Shown piece after piece: positions 27,696 to 37,052 of a stretch of 64,000 nucleotides of DNA (position 1 is the stretch's first letter; each line of letters starts with the position of its first letter). The stretch is from G965262015 sp965262015. GTDB lineage: Bacteria > Spirochaetota > Leptospiria > Turneriellales > CBDBES01. The position numbers and the translations under genes were made by a program. The notes under the pieces were generated by a model. It had not been told where the DNA came from and made no database searches. It saw only the letters and a list, made by a program, of their open reading frames with translations. Location of the stretch: NCBI GenBank assembly GCA_965262015.1, contig OZ253494.1, positions 1,054,001 through 1,118,000 on the forward strand, read 5' to 3'.

Positions 27696-29096
27696 TTATA
27701 TTTTTTTATGCTCTAACTCTAAACGTTCGTTAGCTTCATCAGCCTTAACTTCGCTAAATGCAATTACGGGTAGTACTCTAACAAAAATAAGATAGAGGGT
27801 AAAAAAGAAACCAAACGAACCTAATAAAATACCATAATCCACCCAGGTGGGTATGTAGAGGTCCCAACTAGAGGTCAAAAAATCCCTGTGAAGAGAAGTA
27901 ATAATGATAACAAAACGCTCAAACCACATGCCAATATTCACCACAATGGACACTGCGAAGAGTACATATATATTTGTACGCAATTTTTTGAACCACATAA
28001 AATGTGGTGAAACCACGTTACAGGTAAACATTGTCCAGAATGCAAATGCATATGGACCTTTAAGTCGATTTAAAAATACATACTGTTCAGGTTCATATCC
28101 ACTATAGGCTGCCATAAGAAATTCCATGGTATAAGAAAAAGAAACGATCATTCCTGTTACCAGGATAATAATACCCATATTTTCTAAATGCTTCATGGTA
28201 ATATATGCTTTGAGTTTAAAAACTTCACGAGTTATAATGAGCAAAGTAAGTACCATTGCAAAACCCGAATAAATAGCACCTGTCACAAAATAAGGTGGAA
28301 ATAAAGTTGAATGCCAACCAGGAACAACGGCAGTAGCAAAATCAAATGAAACAATTGTATGTACCGAAAGGACGAGGGGTGTTGACAAAGCCGCAAACAT
28401 CAGTACCATTTTTTCATAATGAGACCATGCTCTGGCAGAACCAACCCAACCCAGTGCCATGGCTCTAATGGATATCTTTTTTACTTTAAGTAAAAAAGAG
28501 GAAATAGGCCCTGTAGCTTGTAATTTTTCTTGGCGGTCCCTAATATTGGCTAGATCAGGTACCAATCCCATGTACCAAAAAATAATAGAGATAAGAGCGT
28601 ACGTAGTAATGGCAAATGGATCCCAAACAAGAGGTGATTTAAAGTTTACCCATAAAGGGCCTCTTTCGTTTGGATAAGGTACGGCCCAAAAAATAAACCA
28701 GGGCCTACCAACGTGTATAATGGGAAATATACCCGCCGTCATCACCGCAAAAACTGTCATTGCTTCAGCAGCACGATTAATGGTAGTTCTCCATCGCTGT
28801 CTAAAGAGATATAGGACAGCTGAAATGAGAGTACCCGCATGGCCAATTCCAATCCAAAACACAAAATTGACAATGTAAAAACCCCATCCTACGGGATTGT
28901 TAATTCCTAGAACTCCTAGGCCTTTATAAAAAGAAAAACCAATCAAAGTAAACATCATCAAGGCAAGACTACCTGTAATACTAATTGCAATATACCATAG
29001 ATTCGTAGGGAAACTTTCTATAGGTTGAAGAACTTCATCGTCAATATCCTTGTATGATTTACCTATAGAATATGGACTTGTAGTTTGCGATGACAT
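27696..29096 (-). CDS. actC: Alternative complex III subunit ActC (NrfD-like)
   Basis: The 466-residue membrane protein has about ten helices. GWGFYIVNFVFWIGIGHAGT near residue 90 and VPGWHSTLFPPYFVTGAIYS are diagnostic of ActC, the main quinol-binding integral subunit. Its start follows the actB stop by seven nt. Confidence 0.93.
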   Translation of the reverse strand: MSSQTTSPYSIGKSYKDIDDEVLQPIESFPTNLWYIAISITGSLALMMFTLIGFSFYKGLGVLGINNPVGWGFYIVNFVFWIGIGHAGTLISAVLYLFRQRWRTTINRAAEAMTVFAVMTAGIFPIIHVGRPWFIFWAVPYPNERGPLWVNFKSPLVWDPFAITTYALISIIFWYMGLVPDLANIRDRQEKLQATGPISSFLLKVKKISIRAMALGWVGSARAWSHYEKMVLMFAALSTPLVLSVHTIVSFDFATAVVPGWHSTLFPPYFVTGAIYSGFAMVLTLLIITREVFKLKAYITMKHLENMGIIILVTGMIVSFSYTMEFLMAAYSGYEPEQYVFLNRLKGPYAFAFWTMFTCNVVSPHFMWFKKLRTNIYVLFAVSIVVNIGMWFERFVIIITSLHRDFLTSSWDLYIPTWVDYGILLGSFGFFFTLYLIFVRVLPVIAFSEVKADEANERLELEHKKI

Positions 29097-29103
29097 AAAT
29101 ACC

Positions 29104-32100
29104 CTAACTATTAGATACCTTGGTCATATAAGACACAGATGGTTTAACATTGGTCTGTAATAATACCTGATAGGAACGTTGAGATTCTTTCTTTGCCGTA
29201 ACGGCACTTAGTGGATCATTAACATTACCAAATACAATCGCATCAGCGGGACATGCTTGTTGACAAGCAGTTTCTAATGTTTTATTATTTGTTTCAAGAG
29301 GGCCTAGCCTTTTTTGTTGACGATGACTGGAAATTCGTTGCACACAAAAGGAGCACTTTTCTATCACACCTCGTGAACGGACAGTAACATCTGGATTCAG
29401 GGCGTATTGTTGCGGATCTTGTATCTTATCTTCCCAATTTTCGAACCAATTAAAGCGACGAACTTTATACGGACAGTTATTTGCACAATATCTAGTGCCG
29501 ATACATCGATTGTATGACATCCCATTGAGCCCATCAGATGTATGTGTTGTGGCAACAACAGGACAAACATTTTCGCATGGTGCATTTTCGCAATGTTGAC
29601 ACATGACAGGCTGAAATATAACACTAGGGCTCTCAGGACTGCCTGTATAATAGCGATCAATTCGCAACCAGCTCATCTCTCGCCCAACTAATACTTCACT
29701 CTTGCCAACAGCTGGTACATTATTTTCGGAATAACAACTAATGACACAAGCTGAACAGCCAGTGCATTTGCTAAGATCAATACTCATGCCCCATCGATCA
29801 TTCTTATAGGCATGTCCTGGATACAAACCTTTACCAGGTAAATGAGGAGTACCTGGTTCCATTTTGCTATAGTTACTTAGTCCAGAGCGTTTATTTTGTT
29901 TATACTCTTTGAGAGTAGTATGATGAATAATACCTCGATTAGAAGAGCCTGGAATCTCATGATGCTTCTGCGTAGTTGCGATTTTTTGTTGTTTACCTGT
30001 TTTATGAGCTTCTACTTGGATACCACTATAAACAAGCCCTGTTTTACTGGAGCCTGTAATTATATTTGTGTTTACCCCAACACCCTTTGCAATTTTACCC
30101 AATTTAGAATGACCAAAGCCCAAAGCAACTGCCATAGAACCTTCTTGTAAACCAGGTTGGATAAATAAAGGTAGCTCAAACATGAGAGAACTTGTTGTAA
30201 TACGCAACATATCATTAGTAGACCATTCATTTTTTTGGGCATCCTTGATTGAAACAGCCACATAGTTACCCCATGTAACCTTTGTAACAGGATCTGGAAG
30301 TTCTTGTCTAAATGATATATTAGCACCTGAACCATCTCTTAGTTGTACGGTTTCATACACACTGAGCCTATAACCTTTATCTTTTGTTCTTTGAGAAGGA
30401 AATTTAAAGAGTAATTTATTAGAACTATTAAACTTACGTTGTGACTCTTGTGTATTATGGCCTAACCTACCTATTTTACGAAAACCCTTACTGAGTGTAT
30501 TGTTCCAGTTAGAACCAATATACTTAATAGACACCTGATTCTTAATGTAATCGTAATAACTCGTATCTAACTTATCTGAGATAAGAGAAAGCCATACATC
30601 ACCCGCTGATTTTGTATCAAAGAGAGGTCTGATGGTAGGTTGAGCGATGTAGTAGTAAGAATAAGATACAGCATCGCTCCATGCTTCCATGGGATGGCTA
30701 GTGGGCAAGATAATATCTGCTAATTCAGCTGTTTCATTAAGATGGTCTGACAATACTATAACATTCTTCACCTTGCTGATAGCAGTATAAAATCCCATAG
30801 AATCAGGTAAGTCAAATATTGGATTTACTCTATCAATTACCAAAGTGTCGATTCTCCCTGATTTCATTTTTGCAATAAGCAAGGGTAAATCAGAGAATCC
30901 TGAAACATCACTATTTTCTTGTTGGCGATGGGATGGTAAAATCGTTTTACCATCATTTTCTAGAAGGGTATTTAATAAACTTGCTACATAATGGGCCTTA
31001 CCTGCATAACCTACCTGTGTAGAAGGACCACCCGCAACTATTAGAGAAGAACCCTTGTGTTGTATGATGTTATTAGACAGACGTATCAAGTTCTCGACTG
31101 GAAACCGACAATAAGTAGCTACTTTATCTGGGGTATAATCTGAAAGAAAAATTTTCAGCTCAATATTTTGACTATATGAAGTTTTTGGTAACAAAAGATG
31201 TGCAAGACCCAAACCAAAAACAATATGCGATCCTGAACGAATGGCTAAACGTTCATCAGCATTAGCACCTGTAAGGGACATCATATCTTCTGCAACAACT
31301 AATTGAGACATTTTTTTAGATTTATCTGGATCACGGCGAGAAGAAAATTGTTTAGTAAATAATTCAGGACTGAGCCATGTACCTAAAAAATCAGCCCCAA
31401 TTGACAGGATAAAGTCTGCTTTATCAAAGCGATAAAAAGGGATTAATCTCTTTCCATAGGCCAATTTTTCCCCTTCTATAATTTCTTGGTGGGTGCCAAT
31501 TGGATCGTACACTACTTTTGTAGCTTTATATTGAGCTACAAATTGGTTCACGAGATTAGTTTCGGAAGGGCTATAAGAAGGACGTGACATTACAACAACA
31601 TTACCTTTGCCATCTAAGACATCTTTAGCTTGTTGAATAGCAGACTTCCATGTAGCTTTCCTACGCTTACTTTCTTTTCGTACAAGTGGATGTTTTAAGC
31701 GATCTGGATCATATAAATCCCATATACTAGCAATTGTATTGGCATCCACTGCACCCTTAAAAAGAGGATGCTCATGATGACCTTCAATCTTAATTGGCTT
31801 ACCCGAACGTGTGGTCACCATAATGGGTACTACGTTACTATTGTTTACATAAACACTAGCAAACGAATCAGAAACTCCAGGTACATGATTAGAAGGTCGA
31901 ACAAGATACGGTAGAATTTTTTCTGCGGGTCTTTTGTGACAATTTATACTTGCTAAACTCAAAGAAGCACCCATGAGAGTTAAAAAAGAACGGCGATCTA
32001 ACTGTAAGCTTAGGCCACGATCTAATAGCTTTTGTACCTCTTCACTAAATTCTCGATCTTCTACTACCTCTTGCAATTGCTTGGATTTTTTAGAATATGC

Positions 32101-32181
32101 TTCTATATCTTGGACATCTTCATAAGACTTCCACAAAAATCCATTAGGCTGGAGAGAATCGATTTTATTTATTTCGCTCAT
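29104..32181 (-). CDS. actB: Alternative complex III subunit ActB (MopB-like/iron-sulfur fusion)
   Basis: The 1025-residue protein has a twin-arginine-like segment after a long N-terminal stretch (DRRSFLTLMGASLSLASINC). A molybdopterin-oxidoreductase-like domain follows (about 100-740). The C-terminal ferredoxin region has four cysteine clusters, including CTGCSACVISC, CQHCENAPCENVCP, CIGTRYCANNCP and CSFCVQRI...CQQACP. It is the periplasmic electron-transfer subunit. ActB proteins have lost molybdenum cofactor binding, and nothing here argues otherwise. Confidence 0.94.
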   Translation of the reverse strand: MSEINKIDSLQPNGFLWKSYEDVQDIEAYSKKSKQLQEVVEDREFSEEVQKLLDRGLSLQLDRRSFLTLMGASLSLASINCHKRPAEKILPYLVRPSNHVPGVSDSFASVYVNNSNVVPIMVTTRSGKPIKIEGHHEHPLFKGAVDANTIASIWDLYDPDRLKHPLVRKESKRRKATWKSAIQQAKDVLDGKGNVVVMSRPSYSPSETNLVNQFVAQYKATKVVYDPIGTHQEIIEGEKLAYGKRLIPFYRFDKADFILSIGADFLGTWLSPELFTKQFSSRRDPDKSKKMSQLVVAEDMMSLTGANADERLAIRSGSHIVFGLGLAHLLLPKTSYSQNIELKIFLSDYTPDKVATYCRFPVENLIRLSNNIIQHKGSSLIVAGGPSTQVGYAGKAHYVASLLNTLLENDGKTILPSHRQQENSDVSGFSDLPLLIAKMKSGRIDTLVIDRVNPIFDLPDSMGFYTAISKVKNVIVLSDHLNETAELADIILPTSHPMEAWSDAVSYSYYYIAQPTIRPLFDTKSAGDVWLSLISDKLDTSYYDYIKNQVSIKYIGSNWNNTLSKGFRKIGRLGHNTQESQRKFNSSNKLLFKFPSQRTKDKGYRLSVYETVQLRDGSGANISFRQELPDPVTKVTWGNYVAVSIKDAQKNEWSTNDMLRITTSSLMFELPLFIQPGLQEGSMAVALGFGHSKLGKIAKGVGVNTNIITGSSKTGLVYSGIQVEAHKTGKQQKIATTQKHHEIPGSSNRGIIHHTTLKEYKQNKRSGLSNYSKMEPGTPHLPGKGLYPGHAYKNDRWGMSIDLSKCTGCSACVISCYSENNVPAVGKSEVLVGREMSWLRIDRYYTGSPESPSVIFQPVMCQHCENAPCENVCPVVATTHTSDGLNGMSYNRCIGTRYCANNCPYKVRRFNWFENWEDKIQDPQQYALNPDVTVRSRGVIEKCSFCVQRISSHRQQKRLGPLETNNKTLETACQQACPADAIVFGNVNDPLSAVTAKKESQRSYQVLLQTNVKPSVSYMTKVSNS

Positions 32182-32199
32182 ATATTATCCTTGTCCTCA

Positions 32200-32751
32200 T
32201 TAGTAATGGCAGGTGGTACAATCTAACTTAGCACCCTTAGATGATTCTTTACGATGACAGTCAATACAAAAACCCATATTGAGTGACTTGGCCTGACCAA
32301 CAACTTCCATGTTTGCAACATCACCATGGCATACTGCACAGGCTTGCTTGATGGGTTGATTAGGCTTATGCAAGGCTTTTATATGGATAGCATGGGCAAA
32401 ACGGACGTGATCTGGAAGATTGTGTACTCTAACCCATTCAGGCGTTTTCTTTTTTTGTAAATACGTATGTATTTTTTGCACTTCTGGTTTACCATAGCCC
32501 ACAGCCACATGGCAATTGAGACATGTGTTAAGAGAGGGAATACCTGCCTTTTTACTACGAGTAACTCCACTATGGCAATAACGACAATCTAGACCATACT
32601 GGCCTGCATGTAACTTATGACTGTAAGCAATTGGCTGTTTTGGCGTATATCCAACCCTTTTTGCAGGGGCAAAAAAAGACCACAACAAGACTACAAAAAG
32701 CACCGGAACAAGTGCGTAGCGGGCAATAAGTTTGATTTCATTCACAACCAA
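32200..32751 (-). CDS. actA: Alternative complex III subunit ActA (pentahaem cytochrome c)
   Basis: Five CxxCH sites are visible in 183 residues (CRYCH, CLNCH, CAVCH, CIDCH, CTTCH), behind one N-terminal membrane anchor (ALVPVLFVVLLWSFFAP). The start is uncertain (TTG at 32751 or GTG at 32745). It lies immediately upstream of actB. Confidence 0.92.
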   Translation of the reverse strand: MVVNEIKLIARYALVPVLFVVLLWSFFAPAKRVGYTPKQPIAYSHKLHAGQYGLDCRYCHSGVTRSKKAGIPSLNTCLNCHVAVGYGKPEVQKIHTYLQKKKTPEWVRVHNLPDHVRFAHAIHIKALHKPNQPIKQACAVCHGDVANMEVVGQAKSLNMGFCIDCHRKESSKGAKLDCTTCHY

Positions 32752-32767
32752 ATAGATATCTTAATGA

Positions 32768-33163
32768 TCAGTTATCTTTTAGATGTAAGACATAATGTGC
32801 AACTGCTTCTATATCTTCTCTGGGGAGGACGTCTTTCCAAGCAACCATGACAGTACCTGGTATGCCATCGAAAATTGTTTTTTGCACACTCTCAACATCA
32901 CTACCCTGCTTAAATGTATCTTTCTTAAAATTTCTAGGATTAAAGTGAGCAGAAGCTGGGCCATCTCCCATACCCTGTAAACCATGACAACTAGCACAAT
33001 TGGATTCGAAAACAAGCTTCCCTTTTTTTTCTAAGGCACTTAACTCTACTACTTGAGGCGTGTTCACAGAATTAGAAGAATGCTTTTTATGACACTGTGA
33101 GGTAAGTAGACATAATGTGCAGATTAATACGGAAAGCAAAAATCGATTAAGAACATGCGGCAC
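32768..33163 (-). CDS. Mono-haem cytochrome c lipoprotein
   Basis: The 131-residue protein has a lipoprotein leader (ICTLCLLTSQC) and one haem site, CASCHGLQGMGDGPAS, with a late Met-containing region (GTVMVAW) as possible axial ligand. It is the first gene of the act operon. It may be the electron acceptor of the complex or an extra ActE-like subunit. The start is a GTG. Confidence 0.85.
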   Translation of the reverse strand: MPHVLNRFLLSVLICTLCLLTSQCHKKHSSNSVNTPQVVELSALEKKGKLVFESNCASCHGLQGMGDGPASAHFNPRNFKKDTFKQGSDVESVQKTIFDGIPGTVMVAWKDVLPREDIEAVAHYVLHLKDN

Positions 33164-33445
33164 GGCTCATATTTTTATACAGCTAGATATTATGTCAAGA
33201 GTTAAGAAAAACAAATTAAAAAAGATGATTGGAAAGTCGATATCTTCCATGTTAAAGTGCGAAAAAATATATTTAGTCTTGTACTATGGTCAATAACATG
33301 TATGTGTTATCGTTACAAGGAGAAACTGCTAATCAAGTCTATTTTGTCTAGAACCGGTGCCGACTCTCCAACTGAATCCATTAACATTAAACAAGTAACT
33401 TTGATTATAAGTTGCCAACATGAATATAATCCAATATTCTAACTT
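33164..33445. other. Divergent control region of the act operon and trigger factor
   Basis: A TTGACA on the minus strand (33198-33193) is a candidate -35 for the act operon, with an A/T-rich but imperfect -10 region downstream. A 61-codon plus-strand frame (33257-33442) is possible but has no ribosome site or recognisable content. Confidence 0.35.
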
Positions 33446-34789
33446 ATGTCTTCTATTGATATAAAATCAACAAAAAATAATAGTCGCTATTCTGCCACTC
33501 TGACAGTATCTGCAAACGAACGTGAAGAGGCAATTAATGCCGTAATACCAAAAATTAAAAGCAACAAGAAATTACCTGGATTCCGTGTAGGTAAAGTACC
33601 TGATACCTTAATCAAACAAAAGTTTGCCAGTGAAGTGAAGCAGTACGCTGGAATGTTTTTAGTAGAAAAAAACATAGAACCAATTAGTGTAAAAACAAAA
33701 AATACCATCTATAAAGTGGTACATATCCAAACAATAGATGAACATACGCTTGAAATAATATACGACATCATGCCCTCCGTTAAATTAGGTAAATTGAAAA
33801 ATAAAGACCTCTACCTAGCTACACCCGTTATCTCTGATGAAGATGTAAATGAGATATTATCTGAATTGCAATACAAATATGCACAATTTACCAAGAAAGA
33901 AGTGCAAGATGATATTAAATACACTCCAGAAAATCGTATCCAATTTGATATTGAACTTTGGAAAAGTGATGCTCCCATTTCACCACCAACCAAAGAGCAA
34001 TACAGCACTTTGGATGATAAAGGTTGGTTGCCCCCGAACATTAAGGAACATATACTCAACAACAACCCCAAGCCTGGTGTTGAATTTAAAACGACATTCC
34101 AGCAAGAACATAATGATAAAAGCATAGATATTACTGCAATATGCACTATACATGAAATATACGATATGACATTACCTGAATTAACCGACGAGTTCATCAA
34201 AACGGTAGAAGCTAACGAGAAGTCTCTTAATCTAAAAGATTACAAACTTAAGATGAAAAAAGATACTGAAATAATGCTTCAAAAAACATTTAATAATTAC
34301 ATTGTGAACAAACTTCTAAAGGATTATATAGAAAATTCCCAATTTATCTTACCTGATTCGTATATCATAGATCAAATAGAAGAGCAAGGCCATGCTAAAA
34401 TGCAAGAAATACAAAATTTTAGTAAAGAAGATACACAAAAGCTTTTCGACCAAGTAATAGTAGAAGAAAAAAGGTCTATGGTCTTTTTAAAAGTTTTTGA
34501 AGCAACCAAAGAGATATTAAAACTACAAGACGATGTTACAAATCATGTTGTTGAATACGCCAGGGATACCTACGACGAACAAACAGCTGAAACCGTTTTA
34601 ATGGAATTGCAGAACCAAGACAAGAAAAAAAGCCAACAAAAAAATCTGAATTCGAAGGTACAGAATATTGTATCTGAATATATGTACCATGTGATTTATC
34701 TCTATGTAGAAAAGAAAAACCTGATAAAAAATAAACGTCAAGTGACTATGAAAGACTTGAACGATTTATACCAAAAAAACCAGATCTAA
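33446..34789 (+). CDS. tig: Trigger factor
   Basis: The 447-residue protein has the ribosome-docking N-domain signature LPGFRVGKVPDTLIKQKF at about residues 45-62. The long helical C-terminal chaperone domain follows (about 250-447). The central PPIase region is weakly conserved. It binds nascent chains at the ribosome exit. Its stop is followed four nt later by the phosphohexomutase gene. The usual clpP/clpX neighbours are absent. Confidence 0.88.
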   Translation: MSSIDIKSTKNNSRYSATLTVSANEREEAINAVIPKIKSNKKLPGFRVGKVPDTLIKQKFASEVKQYAGMFLVEKNIEPISVKTKNTIYKVVHIQTIDEHTLEIIYDIMPSVKLGKLKNKDLYLATPVISDEDVNEILSELQYKYAQFTKKEVQDDIKYTPENRIQFDIELWKSDAPISPPTKEQYSTLDDKGWLPPNIKEHILNNNPKPGVEFKTTFQQEHNDKSIDITAICTIHEIYDMTLPELTDEFIKTVEANEKSLNLKDYKLKMKKDTEIMLQKTFNNYIVNKLLKDYIENSQFILPDSYIIDQIEEQGHAKMQEIQNFSKEDTQKLFDQVIVEEKRSMVFLKVFEATKEILKLQDDVTNHVVEYARDTYDEQTAETVLMELQNQDKKKSQQKNLNSKVQNIVSEYMYHVIYLYVEKKNLIKNKRQVTMKDLNDLYQKNQI

Positions 34790-34793
34790 ACGA

Positions 34794-36503
34794 ATGACGT
34801 CACTTCAATTTAAGAAGGATCTTATCACTTCCTTTATGGAGTCACCTTTAACTCCCGAGGCTAAACGATACATTATATCGCACCAGGATAAACTTATTAG
34901 TGAAGGTGCATTTGATAGTCAGTTAACATTCGGCACGGGTGGGGTAAGAAATATCATGGGATTAGGAACCAATCGTATTAATCATTATACCATAGCCAAA
35001 TTAACATATGCTCTAATCCATACCCTGCAAAAAAAAAAAGGTACGTTTATTATTGGCTATGATTCTCGCTCTAACGCCAAAGAGTTGGCATACATCACCA
35101 AATATATTTTAGAAGAACATGACTATTCTGTAATCATCTTTAGCCAACCAATCCCCACCCCCTTGGTATCTTTTGCCATAACCATGAAACAGGCACTTGG
35201 AGGCATCATGATCACTGCCTCACATAATCCACCCAATCATAATGGTTATAAGATTTATGCTAATCATGGTGAACAGATTACCAATCCACAAGACGAACAA
35301 ATTCATAAAATTTTTCTTTCACTTCCCTATACTTGTATTACAAATAAGATTCATGAGATAAAGCCTCAAACATTATCTGAACAAAGTAAAGATCAAGAGA
35401 ATGGAATCATCCAATCTTACATCAAACAACTTATAGCAGAGCCCTTTGTGCAAAAAGGGGAAAAAAAGTTGTCTATCCTGTATTCACCATTGCACGGCAC
35501 TGGTGGGTGGATCTTTAAAAAAGTATTTCATGCACTCAATTATAGAAACTTTCATACTCTCAAATTACAATATCAACCTGATGGTAATTTTCCCACTGTA
35601 ACCAGCCCTAACCCAGAAGAAGCTGCCTTCACTGAATTACTAAAACACGGCAAAGAATCTAATGCCCAGTTGTTACTAGCCACTGATCCAGATGCAGACC
35701 GACTGGGTTGCTATGTTTATCATCATAACTCTTACGTCCATTTAACTGGTAACCAAATAGGTTCTCTTTTATTATACTATATGATACAAACCAAACAAGA
35801 GCATCTAAAAGCACCTTTTTTCTGCAACACTATTGTTACAACAGATTTACAAGAGAAAATTGCAGAAGAACATAATATAACCATACACAAGAGCTTAACA
35901 GGATTCAAGTATATAGCTAGTCATCTCATACAAGACCCTAAAAATTTTTTATTTGGTGCGGAAGAATCTCTAGGCTATTTAGGTATCCCGTGGGTACGTG
36001 ACAAAGATGCTGTTTCATCTGCTGTGGTACTTGCCGAATTAGCTAACCAATGTAACTTAGTAGATACACTCAACGACCTATTCATACGGTATGGGCTATA
36101 TCACGAAAAACTTATTAGCATTGCACTAGAACACTCGGCTAAAAACCAAAGGTTCCAGTCACTCATGCAAAACTCTGATAGATACAGGAACAAAATGATT
36201 GGTAACCGGAAAGTAGTGGATATAATAGATCTCCAGCACAAAAAATCATCTCTCCATCGTCCACATCACAAAACATGGCAAGACCTCTTTGATTACCTAC
36301 CTCAAGCTGCTCTTATACAATTATGCCTAGAACCAGAGGGGAAAATTATTATTCGCCCATCTGGTACCGAAGCTAAAATGAAAATATATATTAATCTCAG
36401 ACACCCTCAACAACCTTCACAAGAAACTCTCAAACAATATAAACAAGACATACAGAAAGAAGCAGATGAAATGGCACAACAAGTAATCAACATGCACTTA
36501 TAA
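34794..36503 (+). CDS. Phosphoglucomutase/phosphomannomutase family enzyme
   Basis: The 569-residue protein has all four alpha-D-phosphohexomutase motifs: TASHNPPNHNGYK with the phosphoserine, the metal loop DPDADRLG, the sugar-binding GAEESLGYLG, and the C-terminal phosphate site IRPSGTEAKMKIY. Length and wording (NIMGLGTNRIN near the start) fit the PGM2/YhxB-like bacterial phosphoglucomutases. It interconverts hexose 1- and 6-phosphates for envelope sugars or glycogen. Substrate preference cannot be read from the sequence. Confidence 0.92.
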   Translation: MTSLQFKKDLITSFMESPLTPEAKRYIISHQDKLISEGAFDSQLTFGTGGVRNIMGLGTNRINHYTIAKLTYALIHTLQKKKGTFIIGYDSRSNAKELAYITKYILEEHDYSVIIFSQPIPTPLVSFAITMKQALGGIMITASHNPPNHNGYKIYANHGEQITNPQDEQIHKIFLSLPYTCITNKIHEIKPQTLSEQSKDQENGIIQSYIKQLIAEPFVQKGEKKLSILYSPLHGTGGWIFKKVFHALNYRNFHTLKLQYQPDGNFPTVTSPNPEEAAFTELLKHGKESNAQLLLATDPDADRLGCYVYHHNSYVHLTGNQIGSLLLYYMIQTKQEHLKAPFFCNTIVTTDLQEKIAEEHNITIHKSLTGFKYIASHLIQDPKNFLFGAEESLGYLGIPWVRDKDAVSSAVVLAELANQCNLVDTLNDLFIRYGLYHEKLISIALEHSAKNQRFQSLMQNSDRYRNKMIGNRKVVDIIDLQHKKSSLHRPHHKTWQDLFDYLPQAALIQLCLEPEGKIIIRPSGTEAKMKIYINLRHPQQPSQETLKQYKQDIQKEADEMAQQVINMHL

Positions 36504-36547
36504 ATAAAGTATTTACACACTTACACCAAGAATATAACCTATAGCTC

Positions 36548-37045
36548 ATGCAAACTTTTACCACAGAAGAAATGAAATTTTTACAGTTGCTTGAAAATGG
36601 AATACAACCGTCTGATGATATGATTGCTAATAAACTCAAAATTGATATATCCCAGGTAAAAAAGCTTAGAGATAAATTTGAAAATGATGGCATTATCCTA
36701 AAATATAAAGCGATTATCAACTGGGAAAAGATAGAAAGCCAAGACGTCGTAGCACTCATACAAGTCAGTGTGCAGACTAGTGAAGGTGTTGGTTATGATA
36801 AAGTAGCTAAAGCTGTAGCAGATTTAGAAGAAGTACAAACCTGTTTCTTACTTTCTGGTTCATTTGATCTTTTAGTAGAAGTGGAGGGTAAATCATTAAA
36901 ACAAGTTGCTTTTTTTGTTGCAGATCGTTTATCTACGATGAAAGGCATTAAACATACTAAAACAAATTTTTTATTAAAACGATATAAGCAAAATGGTGAC
37001 ATTTTGTCGGCCAGTAAGACATATCGACTGCCCATTGTGATATAA
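36548..37045 (+). CDS. Lrp/AsnC-family transcriptional regulator
   Basis: This 165-residue protein has an N-terminal winged helix (LLENGIQPSDDMIANKLKID ... VKKLRDKFENDGIILKYKAI) and a C-terminal RAM ligand-sensing domain (VALIQVSVQ ... VQTCFLLSGSFDLLVEVEGK). It probably senses an amino acid. The stop is seven nt from the convergent DsbD-like gene. Confidence 0.88.
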   Translation: MQTFTTEEMKFLQLLENGIQPSDDMIANKLKIDISQVKKLRDKFENDGIILKYKAIINWEKIESQDVVALIQVSVQTSEGVGYDKVAKAVADLEEVQTCFLLSGSFDLLVEVEGKSLKQVAFFVADRLSTMKGIKHTKTNFLLKRYKQNGDILSASKTYRLPIVI

Positions 37046-37052
37046 TCACTAA

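Noticed and set aside
33257..33442. 61-codon frame between the act operon and trigger factor
   Set aside because: It has no ribosome site, motif or coding look, and the region must hold two divergent promoters.
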